Below are positions 1 through 6,681 of a DNA stretch of 8,539 nt, piece after piece. The DNA lies in NCBI GenBank assembly GCA_024280815.1, contig JAJRPL010000104.1, positions 1 to 8,539 of the forward strand. The letters are read 5' to 3'. The notes below the pieces were generated by a model. That model was not told the origin of the DNA. It was given only the letters and a program-made list of their open reading frames with translations, and ran no database searches. This DNA is from Bacteroidota bacterium. GTDB lineage: Bacteria; Bacteroidota; Bacteroidia; Flavobacteriales; Flavobacteriaceae. How positions within the stretch are numbered: position 1 is the stretch's first letter; every line of letters begins with the position of its first letter. The position numbers were made by a program, and so were the translations under genes.

Positions 1-1
1 A

Positions 2-742
2 TATCCTAATTACAGCAATGCATTTAGTTTTCCTAGAATAGAAACCCAACGTGCCATTGTAAAATATAATGACGACCCAGAAGGTTTGGGTAGAGTAAAA
101 GTACAGTTTCCGTGGCAAGGTAAAAATGGCGACCGTACCACACCTTGGATTAAAATGGCAACACCCTATGCAGGAGCCGACAAAGGGTTTTATTTTATTC
201 CCGAGATAGATGAAGAAGTATTGGTAGGTTTTGAAGGGGCAAATGCAGAACGTCCTTTTGTATTGAGTGCAGGGTTTAATAAAACAGCAAAGAGTAGCTA
301 TGCCAGTGAAAAAAATGATATTAAGGCAATCCATACCCGTAGCGGACATATTATTAAATTGGACGATACTAAAGGAGGTGAAAGTATTACGATTATAGAT
401 AAAAACAACAATACTATTTTTATAGATACAGCCAATAATAATATTGAAGTAACGGCAAATGAAACCATGACTTTTAATGCGAAGAATTTTGTAATGAATA
501 TCAATGAGAATGCAACTTTTAATATTGGAAAGAATACAGAAATAACCTCAGGAGATGATTTTGATTTGTCTGCTAAAAACATAACTAATAATGTGGAAGA
601 TGAAATGCATACTCAGGTAGGTGGTGCTTTAACACAATTGTCTGGTGAGGCAGAAATTCAAAGTGATGTTGATATAAAAATTTCAGGAGCAGGATTGGCT
701 ACTTTTAAAGGAGGTAGTGACGTGAAAGTTTCTAAAGGATAA
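2..742 (+). CDS. vgrG: VgrG spike protein of a type VI secretion system, 3' part
   Basis: This is the C-terminal 246 residues of a VgrG/gp5-like spike; the reading frame is open from base 2, so the true start lies upstream of the window. Residues about 27-85 carry the OB-fold hallmark of the family (EGLGRVKVQFPWQG, then TPWIKMATPYAG, a GFYFIPEIDEEVLVGF strand and the ERPFVLSAG segment). The rest is a run of short beta repeats rich in Asn, Thr and Asp (SITIIDKNNNTIFID, NNIEVTAN, ATFNIGKNTEITSG), as in the triple-stranded beta-helix needle. VgrG trimerises, caps the Hcp tube and carries PAAR-like proteins and effectors out of the cell. Its last codons precede a chain of effector-like genes, the usual place for cargo. 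No extra toxin domain follows the needle, so the protein appears structural. A TTG at 86 is an internal codon, not a start. Confidence 0.93.
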   Translation, partial: YPNYSNAFSFPRIETQRAIVKYNDDPEGLGRVKVQFPWQGKNGDRTTPWIKMATPYAGADKGFYFIPEIDEEVLVGFEGANAERPFVLSAGFNKTAKSSYASEKNDIKAIHTRSGHIIKLDDTKGGESITIIDKNNNTIFIDTANNNIEVTANETMTFNAKNFVMNINENATFNIGKNTEITSGDDFDLSAKNITNNVEDEMHTQVGGALTQLSGEAEIQSDVDIKISGAGLATFKGGSDVKVSKG

Positions 743-751
743 TCTATTTTT

Positions 752-1531
752 ATGATTGGCACACGAAAAATATCGGTTAGATTTAAACAATATTTAGTTC
801 CTTTTCCTTTTGGTAAAAAGCAACATTATACATTAAATTGTAGCAGTAGAATTTCTGTAGATAGTAACGATTATTATCCCAATAGTATTAGAGAAGTTAA
901 GGTTACTTATAGTAAAGATGAAGAAAAATATTTTATTATAATACAAACACTTTCATTAAAACTTTTTTTAGATAAAGATGCCAATAGAAATAGAAAAATT
1001 GCAGAATTGTTAGCCTCAGTTTATAGCACTTTAAGATTAAGGGTTAAACCTGATGGTAGTACCATAGCAATAGATAATCTGGAAGAAATTGATGCACAAT
1101 GGAAACAAATAAAAAAAGAATTAAATTATGAATATAAAGGTTTAGAGATAAAGAGGTTAATAAATGGGTTAGATATTAGATTTTCGAATGAAAATCTAAT
1201 TCTAGAAGAGATTTTAGAGTATACTTTTTTTGGTTTGTTACTAAACCCAATTTTTCAGCATTATAATACAGAAATGACCAAAAGTATGCCCAGAGTATTA
1301 AAATGGGGGGATAGAAAAATAACTATTGAAGAATATTTAATATTGCATGATATAGATGAAGCTGATGCAAGAATTTGGATTCTACTAGATAAAAAGAAAC
1401 AATCAGATGGTATTAGTCTATATAAAGGATATTATGAACTAAATACAGATACATTTTGTTTAAATAAAGCAGAATTAATTATAGGAACAGCAGAGAAAGA
1501 TAAAAAGTATACGATTAAAAAAACAAGATGA
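752..1531 (+). CDS. Uncharacterised protein between vgrG and the DUF4280 effector; possible adaptor
   Basis: I do not recognise this 259-residue protein. It has no signal peptide or membrane segment and is rich in Lys, Glu, Ile and Tyr, so it should be a soluble cytoplasmic protein. The first half looks beta-rich (ISVRFKQYLVPFPFG near the start); the middle is helical (LEEIDAQWKQIKKELNYEYKG, with a LEEILEYTFFGLLLNP helix further on). Near residue 180 there is a PRVLKWGDRKITIEEYLILH segment. The ATG lies 9 bases after the vgrG stop, and the stop overlaps the next ATG (ATGA), so it is probably translated together with vgrG and the downstream effector. In other T6SS loci this slot often holds an adaptor or chaperone that loads the effector onto VgrG; that role is inferred from position only. 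A structural or immunity role is not excluded. Confidence 0.8.
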   Translation: MIGTRKISVRFKQYLVPFPFGKKQHYTLNCSSRISVDSNDYYPNSIREVKVTYSKDEEKYFIIIQTLSLKLFLDKDANRNRKIAELLASVYSTLRLRVKPDGSTIAIDNLEEIDAQWKQIKKELNYEYKGLEIKRLINGLDIRFSNENLILEEILEYTFFGLLLNPIFQHYNTEMTKSMPRVLKWGDRKITIEEYLILHDIDEADARIWILLDKKKQSDGISLYKGYYELNTDTFCLNKAELIIGTAEKDKKYTIKKTR

Positions 1532-3063
1532 TGGCAGAAAAATATGCAATTGACGGAGCAAAAGTAAAATGTACTATGTGTAGTAAACCAGAGGGAAAAC
1601 TAATGGTTACTTCCAACACTATAAGTATACAAGATAAGTTTTGGGCTACTGAAGATGATAAAGGAAAACCAAATGTTATATTTCAAGGCAATTGCTTAAA
1701 GTTTTCGAACAACCCTCCTCCTTGCCAATCTGTTATGGCTTTAAGTCAATGGAAAAAAACGGCTATTGGTGTTACTATAGATAATAAAGCTCCTTTATTA
1801 GAAAACTCCTTAATTATGTGTACAACAGGAGGTGTACCTGTAACGATAGTTGATACAAAACAAAAATCAATTCCTACAAACTTAGCTAGCTTAGCCAAAG
1901 AGGGTACTCCTGTACCTGCGGTAGTCATAACTAATGATCCTGAAATTATTGATGCTTATTGGGTAGATAAGGATGAAGAAAAAACTACGGTAATTGATTA
2001 TGGAGAAAAGGTTAGAGTTAGAATTAAAACTAATAACGCCATAGACAAAAAAATAACTATTAATATTTTTGAAAGTGACCCCGGTTTAGATGACCCAATT
2101 AACTCATATGTATGGAATATTACTTCAAAAGACATGATTTATTCATTCAATTTAACTCCAGAATTGTTTAGTAATGGAGGAGATGCTGTGGCTAAATTAT
2201 ATTTTAGTTTGAAAATTGAAGGTAAGGCTAAAAGAATATTTTCTGATAGTAATGATAAATATTTACTTGTTGATATTATTAGGTATATTCCAAACATTAT
2301 GAGAGCTCAAGATTCTAGTTGGGAAGCAGGAGCAAAACTTATGGAAAAGTGGTTTAAAGGAAAGTCTTTTGCATTGAAAGGTAAAGCTGAAGATTCACAT
2401 GACTATTTAAATTTACCTTACGACGATTCAATAATCACTTTGGATTGGGTTAAAAAGTATAAAAGAGGTCTTGCTTCCTATAATAAAATAAGTAATAAGC
2501 AAAATAAACTTTGGGTTACAAATAATGCAAAAAAAATTATTGTTAAATATCTTAAAAATGATAAAATACTATCTTATAATAATGAATGTATTTCATTCAA
2601 TTTTATTAAAGAAAATGCACATAAATCAAATGAATACACTTCTCAATATGTTGCAATAAGGCAAGGTGATCTTTCAAATTTAGATGGTTTTATAGCAGCA
2701 TTGGCAAATAGTGAGTTACGATTATCTGTTAATGGGTATGTTACACCTACGTATAATATAATGCATATTGGTTGGAAGGTAACCATAACTGAAGTAGCAA
2801 TTTACCTTCGTGATTCGTATGACTTTACGGATGATAGTAAGAAGTGGTTTAGCCAACCTTTAGGTATCTGGAACCCTTCAAGTAATTTTGTCAGTGGAAA
2901 AAAAGCAGATATCACAGAAGGTTATTTTGTTAATAATTCAGATTTTAGAAAATGGCGAAATAGACATAAAAAAGGTGGTGATTTTTTAGTGTTTTCAAAA
3001 ATGGAAACTTTTGAAGTTTTTGATGAATTTAGTATCAATTTAAAATTTAAGGAAATAAAATGA
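1528..3063 (+). CDS. Specialised T6SS effector: DUF4280 PAAR-like cap with C-terminal DUF6402-like domain
   Basis: A 511-residue modular effector. Residues 1-125 match the DUF4280 PAAR-like pattern: an IDGAKVKCTMC start, Cys at 15, 18, 56, 66 and 98, and the closing LIMCTTGGVPVTI. This domain is expected to sharpen the VgrG tip. Residues 138-250 form a beta-rich, Ig-like linker starting PEIIDAYW. Residues 252-511 resemble DUF6402: RYIPNIMR, LMEKWF (271-276), IITLDWV (302-308), AIYLRDSYDF (424-433) and PLGIWN (444-449). DUF6402 proteins are linked to T6SS loci but, to my knowledge, have no defined activity, so the toxin role is inferred from architecture. No signal peptide is present, as expected for T6SS cargo. 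The start overlaps the upstream stop and the end overlaps the next gene, both by ATGA. An ATG immediately after the first is an equally good start. The four-helix and single-pass membrane genes that follow are immunity candidates. Confidence 0.88.
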   Translation: MMAEKYAIDGAKVKCTMCSKPEGKLMVTSNTISIQDKFWATEDDKGKPNVIFQGNCLKFSNNPPPCQSVMALSQWKKTAIGVTIDNKAPLLENSLIMCTTGGVPVTIVDTKQKSIPTNLASLAKEGTPVPAVVITNDPEIIDAYWVDKDEEKTTVIDYGEKVRVRIKTNNAIDKKITINIFESDPGLDDPINSYVWNITSKDMIYSFNLTPELFSNGGDAVAKLYFSLKIEGKAKRIFSDSNDKYLLVDIIRYIPNIMRAQDSSWEAGAKLMEKWFKGKSFALKGKAEDSHDYLNLPYDDSIITLDWVKKYKRGLASYNKISNKQNKLWVTNNAKKIIVKYLKNDKILSYNNECISFNFIKENAHKSNEYTSQYVAIRQGDLSNLDGFIAALANSELRLSVNGYVTPTYNIMHIGWKVTITEVAIYLRDSYDFTDDSKKWFSQPLGIWNPSSNFVSGKKADITEGYFVNNSDFRKWRNRHKKGGDFLVFSKMETFEVFDEFSINLKFKEIK

Positions 3064-3419
3064 AAAAAATAATATTAATAATAGTTTTAGTTTTGTCAAT
3101 AGGAGTTTTATTTTTTTACTTTATAACAACACCTAAAGTCAAAAAATATAGAAGTCCAGATGGCAACTACACTTTAATTGTGACAACCAAAAGAGATGTT
3201 TTTGGTATGACTATGCCAGGTGGTGGTGGGTATGGTTCCAGTAATGCGGTAGTAATTTTATTAGATAGATACAATAAAGAAATTGCAAATTCTAATTCTA
3301 ATTCTGACTTCGATGCTACTATTGATAATATTACAGTTGAATGGGATATGGAAAGTAATGAGGTTATATATGCTATAGCTAGATCTATAGATTTAAAAAC
3401 TGGTGAGTTTCTTTATTAA
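3060..3419 (+). CDS. Small single-pass membrane protein, copy 1; candidate immunity protein
   Basis: A 119-residue protein with an N-terminal hydrophobic segment (residues 3-23, after MKK) and no lipobox or obvious cleavage site. It is probably an inner-membrane anchor with a periplasmic domain of about 95 residues. The domain has YRSPDGNYTLIV, a glycine-rich MTMPGGGGYGSS turn, ITVEWDMESNEVIYA and a closing IDLKTGEFLY. It is clearly paralogous to the proteins at 4016 and 8238. The SPDG-YTL and VEW elements vaguely recall DUF5412-type proteins, but I would not assign the family. The ATG overlaps the stop of the DUF6402 effector, which suggests translational coupling and an immunity role. This is inference from context; the four-helix gene downstream is a competing candidate. 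Confidence 0.82.
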   Translation: MKKIILIIVLVLSIGVLFFYFITTPKVKKYRSPDGNYTLIVTTKRDVFGMTMPGGGGYGSSNAVVILLDRYNKEIANSNSNSDFDATIDNITVEWDMESNEVIYAIARSIDLKTGEFLY

Positions 3420-3500
3420 TTCATTTATCAAAATAATAAAATTTTGATTGATTATATAGGCATCTTAAGATTCCGAGTACTGGAATTTAAAAATGAACAT

Positions 3501-3947
3501 ATGAAACATATAAAAAACAGTATAACAATAGTATGTTTAGTGGGATTAATCCTTTTAGAAATTTTTATTTTTCCAAAAAGTATAAAACCGTTTTCCGAGT
3601 TTGAAAATGGATATTCTTTAAAATTTATTGACACCATAATTATGCATGTTCTAGTTGTAATTCTATTTATTGTTCTTATTTATTATTTAAAAGAGAAATT
3701 GTTGTTATTCATAACGGCACTTAGTATAGGAATATATAATATTGGTTTATCAGTTTACTGGTTTGTTGCCATACCACCATATAAAGTTTATGGTAATGAT
3801 AACATTTATGCTGATTATTCAATTAGAGATACAAGGAATTTTATTGCAAATTTTATTGTAGGAACTATCTTACTATTGTTTTGTGTGTTCTTGATGATTA
3901 AATTAAGGAAAGGTAAAGACATAATAGGAATAAAGAAAAGATTTTAG
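3501..3947 (+). CDS. Four-helix integral membrane protein; candidate immunity protein
   Basis: I do not recognise the family. The 148-residue product has four predicted transmembrane segments: about residues 7-24 (NSITIVCLVGLILLEIF), 45-63 (HVLVVILFIVLIYYL), 66-92 (LLLFITALSIGIYNIG onward) and 116-136 (ANFIVGTILLLFCVFLMI), ending in a basic tail (KLRKGKDIIGIKKRF). I chose the ATG at 3501 over a TTG at 3444 because it starts just before the first helix and follows an A-rich tract typical of Bacteroidota. It lies between two paralogous single-pass proteins and follows a T6SS effector, so membrane immunity is plausible. A protein of similar size and topology at 7726 occupies the matching place in the second block, but I see no clear sequence identity between the two. 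Confidence 0.75.
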   Translation: MKHIKNSITIVCLVGLILLEIFIFPKSIKPFSEFENGYSLKFIDTIIMHVLVVILFIVLIYYLKEKLLLFITALSIGIYNIGLSVYWFVAIPPYKVYGNDNIYADYSIRDTRNFIANFIVGTILLLFCVFLMIKLRKGKDIIGIKKRF

Positions 3948-3983
3948 AAAGAAATAACTCTTCTCTTATTTTTTAATTAATAT

Positions 3984-4028
3984 TATTCGAAAAGTTGAAA
4001 TGAAGGTTAATTAATATGAAAAAGATAG
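3984..4028 (+). repeat. Leader repeat, copy 1, with ribosome binding site
   Basis: This stretch aligns without gaps to 8206-8250 (constant offset of 4222 bases). It covers the untranslated leader and first codons of the paralogue at 4016. The segment from 4000 to 4024 differs at one base only. It contains GAAGG at 4002-4006, nine bases before the ATG, one of the few convincing Shine-Dalgarno sequences in the window, so it supports the start at 4016. The same bases also encode a four-codon ORF (MKVN, 4000-4014) that stops one base before the ATG. Confidence 0.8.
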
Positions 4029-4375
4029 TGTATATAATAGTAGGGGGTATTACTATTTTAGGAATTATTAGATTTTATATAGTATCTCAAATTGGTAAAA
4101 CATACTATAAAAGTCCTAACGGAATGTATACCTTGATTGTATCTAGTAAAAGAGGTGTTTTGGATATGACTATGCCTGGTGATGGTGGTTCTGGTTCTGG
4201 CATAGCATTAATTAAACTTTTAGACAAGAACGGTAAGGTAATTTCAACATCAAATTCTGAACCTGATTCTGTGGTTTTTATAAATAGTATTCAAGTTGAT
4301 TGGGATTTTGAAAATAATGAGGTAATTTATGCTAGAGCTAGATTAATAAATCTAAAAACTGGTAAGTTTCTTTAG
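4016..4375 (+). CDS. Small single-pass membrane protein, copy 2; candidate immunity protein
   Basis: A 119-residue paralogue of the protein at 3060, of equal length. It shares the MKKI hydrophobic anchor (to about residue 24), YYKSPNGMYTLIV, the MTMPGDGGSGSG turn, LLDKNGKVIS, a VDWDFENNEVIYARAR strand and a LINLKTGKFL end. It should be membrane anchored with the domain outside the cytoplasm. The start is supported by GAAGG nine bases upstream and by the repeated leader. It ends 15 bases before the MANTND effector gene. A second copy beside one effector suggests either immunity to a related toxin, or an orphan immunity copy kept after its toxin was lost. Function is inferred from context. Confidence 0.82.
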   Translation: MKKIVYIIVGGITILGIIRFYIVSQIGKTYYKSPNGMYTLIVSSKRGVLDMTMPGDGGSGSGIALIKLLDKNGKVISTSNSEPDSVVFINSIQVDWDFENNEVIYARARLINLKTGKFL

Positions 4376-4390
4376 TAAAAATAAAAAAAT

Positions 4391-5776
4391 ATGGCAAACA
4401 CCAATGATAATGTAATTAGTTTGGAAGAACTTCAAGCATTCCGTGAAGAAGTTGCAAAAAGAGAGGGTAAACCAAAACCTCGTAAACCCGTTAATGCGAA
4501 CTATACTAGTTTTGTGATTAATAAGTCACAAGAGAACACACTTAAATTCACCAAAGAAAATGAAGTTAAAAGTATTAAAGTATTTGATGCCAATGGCAAA
4601 GAAATTAAGTATGGCACTTTAATCAAAGCTGGTGAAGAATACACCTATAAAGTAACTGCTTTTGACGAAAAAAACCCTAAAAAGATTGAGTTTGATAAGA
4701 AAACAGTAATCTGGAATTTCTGGCTTGATAAAACGCAGAAACAGCTAAGTAAAAAGTTTTTTAGAATAAGTACAAAAACAGAAGTAAATGAATTTTCAAA
4801 AGACTTTTTAGTAAATAAAAAAAACAAAAATACCCGAACTGATGAAATCAGCAAAAAAGCCATACTCTATGCCAAAAGTGGAGTTATAGAAGAAGATGGA
4901 AAAAAGGTGTCTATTTTAAAAGTAAAATTTTCTAAATGGTTAGATAAAGAGAAGATAAAAGTTGTTGCCTATTTAAAAACTCGAAAAACAAAAGGAGATA
5001 CTGTTGCAACTAGGATTCTAAAGGCAAAACCAGAAATAATAGATGCCTACTGGTTAAATGCAGAAGGTAGAAAGATAACGAATACTGGTTATAAACAAGA
5101 TGTCTATTTGTACCTTAAAACTTTAGGCTTAACAGGCAAAACTCTAGAAACACTTGTCTTTGATGAAGATATACATCCTAACCCTCTACCTCTTGTGTCT
5201 TCTGACGATCCAATTGCATGGAAAAATAATAAGATAAAGATAGATAAAAGAGATGTAATCAAACAATTTAAGATCGGTAATAAAAAACGTTATGAAGGAG
5301 CACAAGCCGATGAAAAGGCAGAAGAACCTCTATTTAAAACATTGGTTGATTTTGGAGTTAAAAGCACCTATAATTTAGAATTATATATTAACATAAAAAA
5401 TGGAGAAGCTTTAAAAATTGAAAATTTAAAGCAAAAATATGGACGATTAAATCTTTATACTGATGAAAAAATTCTAAATGTATTTTTTGCAAAGAAAGAA
5501 GATGAAATTGTACAAGGTGATGCTCCTTACCAACCCGTGTATATCAAAGATAAAAAAACAGGTAAGTCTATTAAAACTAAAACTAAAAAACCACCTGAAA
5601 CCAAAGTTCCTTACTATGAAAATCTAGATGTGGGTGTTATTGGTCAAAAAGTGCAGTTAGTTGCGTCTTGTGCTAATTTAGAGGGTAAAGAAGTGCTTTT
5701 CAAACTCTATGAAAAAGAGCCTTTACTAGTAGCCAAAGACACAGTTATTGGGGTAATACAAATGGTGCCGAAGTAA
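4391..5776 (+). CDS. N-terminal two thirds of a multidomain T6SS effector, frameshifted at its 3' end
   Basis: This frame gives 461 residues starting MANTNDNVISLEELQAFREE and ending in VIQMVPK. The sequence then continues sensibly in the next frame (5755-6681), so the two parts are almost certainly one gene of about 760 codons. The first 35 residues are a charged helix plus a Pro/Lys-rich hinge (GKPKPRKPVN). The rest is beta-rich: residues about 38-110 (IKVFDANGKEIKYGTLI), 115-210 (ILKVKFSKWLDKEKIKVVAY), an Ig-like linker from PEIIDAYW (214-221) to about 330, and a domain from about 395 with KVQLVASCANLEGKEVLFKL. The same PEIIDAYW linker occurs in the DUF4280 effector upstream. There is no DUF4280, PAAR or signal peptide, so it should be loaded by a different N-terminal signal. 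A second gene with the same start (MAETND) begins at 8518. Confidence 0.82.
   Translation: MANTNDNVISLEELQAFREEVAKREGKPKPRKPVNANYTSFVINKSQENTLKFTKENEVKSIKVFDANGKEIKYGTLIKAGEEYTYKVTAFDEKNPKKIEFDKKTVIWNFWLDKTQKQLSKKFFRISTKTEVNEFSKDFLVNKKNKNTRTDEISKKAILYAKSGVIEEDGKKVSILKVKFSKWLDKEKIKVVAYLKTRKTKGDTVATRILKAKPEIIDAYWLNAEGRKITNTGYKQDVYLYLKTLGLTGKTLETLVFDEDIHPNPLPLVSSDDPIAWKNNKIKIDKRDVIKQFKIGNKKRYEGAQADEKAEEPLFKTLVDFGVKSTYNLELYINIKNGEALKIENLKQKYGRLNLYTDEKILNVFFAKKEDEIVQGDAPYQPVYIKDKKTGKSIKTKTKKPPETKVPYYENLDVGVIGQKVQLVASCANLEGKEVLFKLYEKEPLLVAKDTVIGVIQMVPK
5750..5765 (+). other. Probable single-base frameshift inside the effector gene
   Basis: Before this point the coding sense lies in the frame of 4391 (DTVIGVIQ); after it, in the frame of 5755 (NGAEVTEIKALVKDG). 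One extra base restores a continuous protein. Adding an A to the AAA at 5760-5762 gives VIGVIQNGAEVTEI; adding a G to the GGGG at 5750-5753 gives VIGGNTNGAEVTEI. The first reads more like a beta strand. It may be a true mutation or an undercalled homopolymer. Confidence 0.8.
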
Positions 5777-6681
5777 CAGAAATCAAAGCCCTAGTAAAAG
5801 ATGGTTACGCAGTTGCTGAGATTGAGTTACAAAAAATTGACAATGCAAATTATAAAGATTGGGATAAAAAATTAGATCCTGACACAGGAAATGAAAAAAC
5901 AAGCTTTGTCTATATAAAAGCTACTTGTAAAGAGGCTGAAATTCCTATTATAGATAGGGTATTCTTGAAAGATAATGATAAAGAATTTAATGTAAAACCT
6001 GCTACTCATATTTATAAGATATATAGTACTGGAAAGATAGAGAAATGTCATAGAGAGGGTGCGATAAAAGGGAAATATCACTATATTGACAATACAAACA
6101 AGAATCACTTCCTAGGTAAATTTTACTACAAATATATCACCAATAAATATAAGTTCAATAGAAAATATGGACTCACTAAAAAAATCAACCTTGTTGATTT
6201 AAATAACATTAAAAACTATAGTAATGGTAGTATAAGTTTTGGTTTTACGATGGATTCTCCTCGTCATTATGTTAATGAATTTACTCTTGCTAGTTTATTT
6301 GGAGCAATGTTAGAGTGTGGTTTTGATGATTTTGTATGCAATGGGTTTAGTAAGGCTGATGGCTCATCATCCCCAAGTGTTTCACATAAAAATGGCTATC
6401 ATGGTGATTTTAAATATTTGAGAAAAGATAAAGTTATTAAAACTGGGGCAGGTACTAGCCTCGATATTTCTATTGAGCCTAAGAAGTTTGATTTTACAAG
6501 ACAGAATAAATTTATTAATGCTCTTAATAAATTTGGTTGGACTAATTTCTTAGGGTGGACATATACTCTAAATAAAACTGTATATTACTTAGATCATATT
6601 TCGAAAAACACAAAAAATCATAATCATCACTTACATATAGAAAAATACAATCATGATTTCATTTCTATCAAAAATAAATAA
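5755..6681 (+). CDS. C-terminal part of the same effector: M15/LAS-like metallopeptidase toxin domain
   Basis: This frame is open from 5713 and continues the effector begun at 4391; it has no convincing start of its own (the TTG at 5965 is internal, and the first ATG is at 6250). It opens with the end of a beta domain (NGAEVTEIKALVKDGYAVAE), then EIPIIDRVFLKDNDKEFN, a third linker-like strand. The last 170 residues resemble M15/LAS-type peptidoglycan peptidases: CGFDDFVCNGFSK; then SHKNGYHGD, with H at 6385 and D at 6406 in H-x2-G-x3-D spacing; then a helix and GWTNFLGWTY; and finally HNHHLHIE, whose H-x-H (6628, 6634) would give the last zinc ligand. The expected action is cleavage of cell-wall peptides in the periplasm of a rival. 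Family identity is by motif only. The stop overlaps the start of the lipoprotein gene by 29 bases. Confidence 0.72.
   Translation, partial: NTNGAEVTEIKALVKDGYAVAEIELQKIDNANYKDWDKKLDPDTGNEKTSFVYIKATCKEAEIPIIDRVFLKDNDKEFNVKPATHIYKIYSTGKIEKCHREGAIKGKYHYIDNTNKNHFLGKFYYKYITNKYKFNRKYGLTKKINLVDLNNIKNYSNGSISFGFTMDSPRHYVNEFTLASLFGAMLECGFDDFVCNGFSKADGSSSPSVSHKNGYHGDFKYLRKDKVIKTGAGTSLDISIEPKKFDFTRQNKFINALNKFGWTNFLGWTYTLNKTVYYLDHISKNTKNHNHHLHIEKYNHDFISIKNK

Noticed and set aside
298..582. Open frame of 94 codons on the minus strand
   Set aside because: It lies antisense to the VgrG needle, and its hydrophobic content is what the complement of Asn/Lys/Asp-rich coding gives.
1746..1928. Open frame of 60 codons on the minus strand
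   Set aside because: Antisense to the conserved DUF4280 cap; no independent support.
3444..3500. TTG start giving 19 extra residues for the four-helix protein
   Set aside because: The extra residues look like translated leader, and an ATG at 3501 sits directly before the first helix after an A-rich tract.
3420..3500. Possible Bacteroidota promoter (TAnnTTTG) near AAATTTTG at 3438-3446
   Set aside because: The first base of the -7 element does not match and no convincing -33 TTTG lies at the right distance; A/T-rich DNA gives such matches by chance.
3452..3637. Open frame of 61 codons on the minus strand
   Set aside because: Antisense to the first helix of the four-helix protein; no start signal or neighbour supports it.
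3929..3975. Possible terminator hairpin followed by T residues
   Set aside because: The best stem (AATAAAGAAAAG with CTTCTCTTATT) is A/T-rich, has a bulge and a mismatch, a loop of nearly 20 bases, and starts inside the coding region.
4645..4863. Open frame of 72 codons on the minus strand
   Set aside because: Phe/Ser-rich complement of a Lys-rich coding stretch in the effector gene.
5965..5967. TTG as an independent start for the metallopeptidase part
   Set aside because: The frame carries protein-like sequence well upstream (to about 5755) that continues the effector, so this codon is an internal Leu.
5872..6108. Open frame of 78 codons on the minus strand
   Set aside because: Antisense to the effector's linker and the start of its toxin region; no supporting signals.
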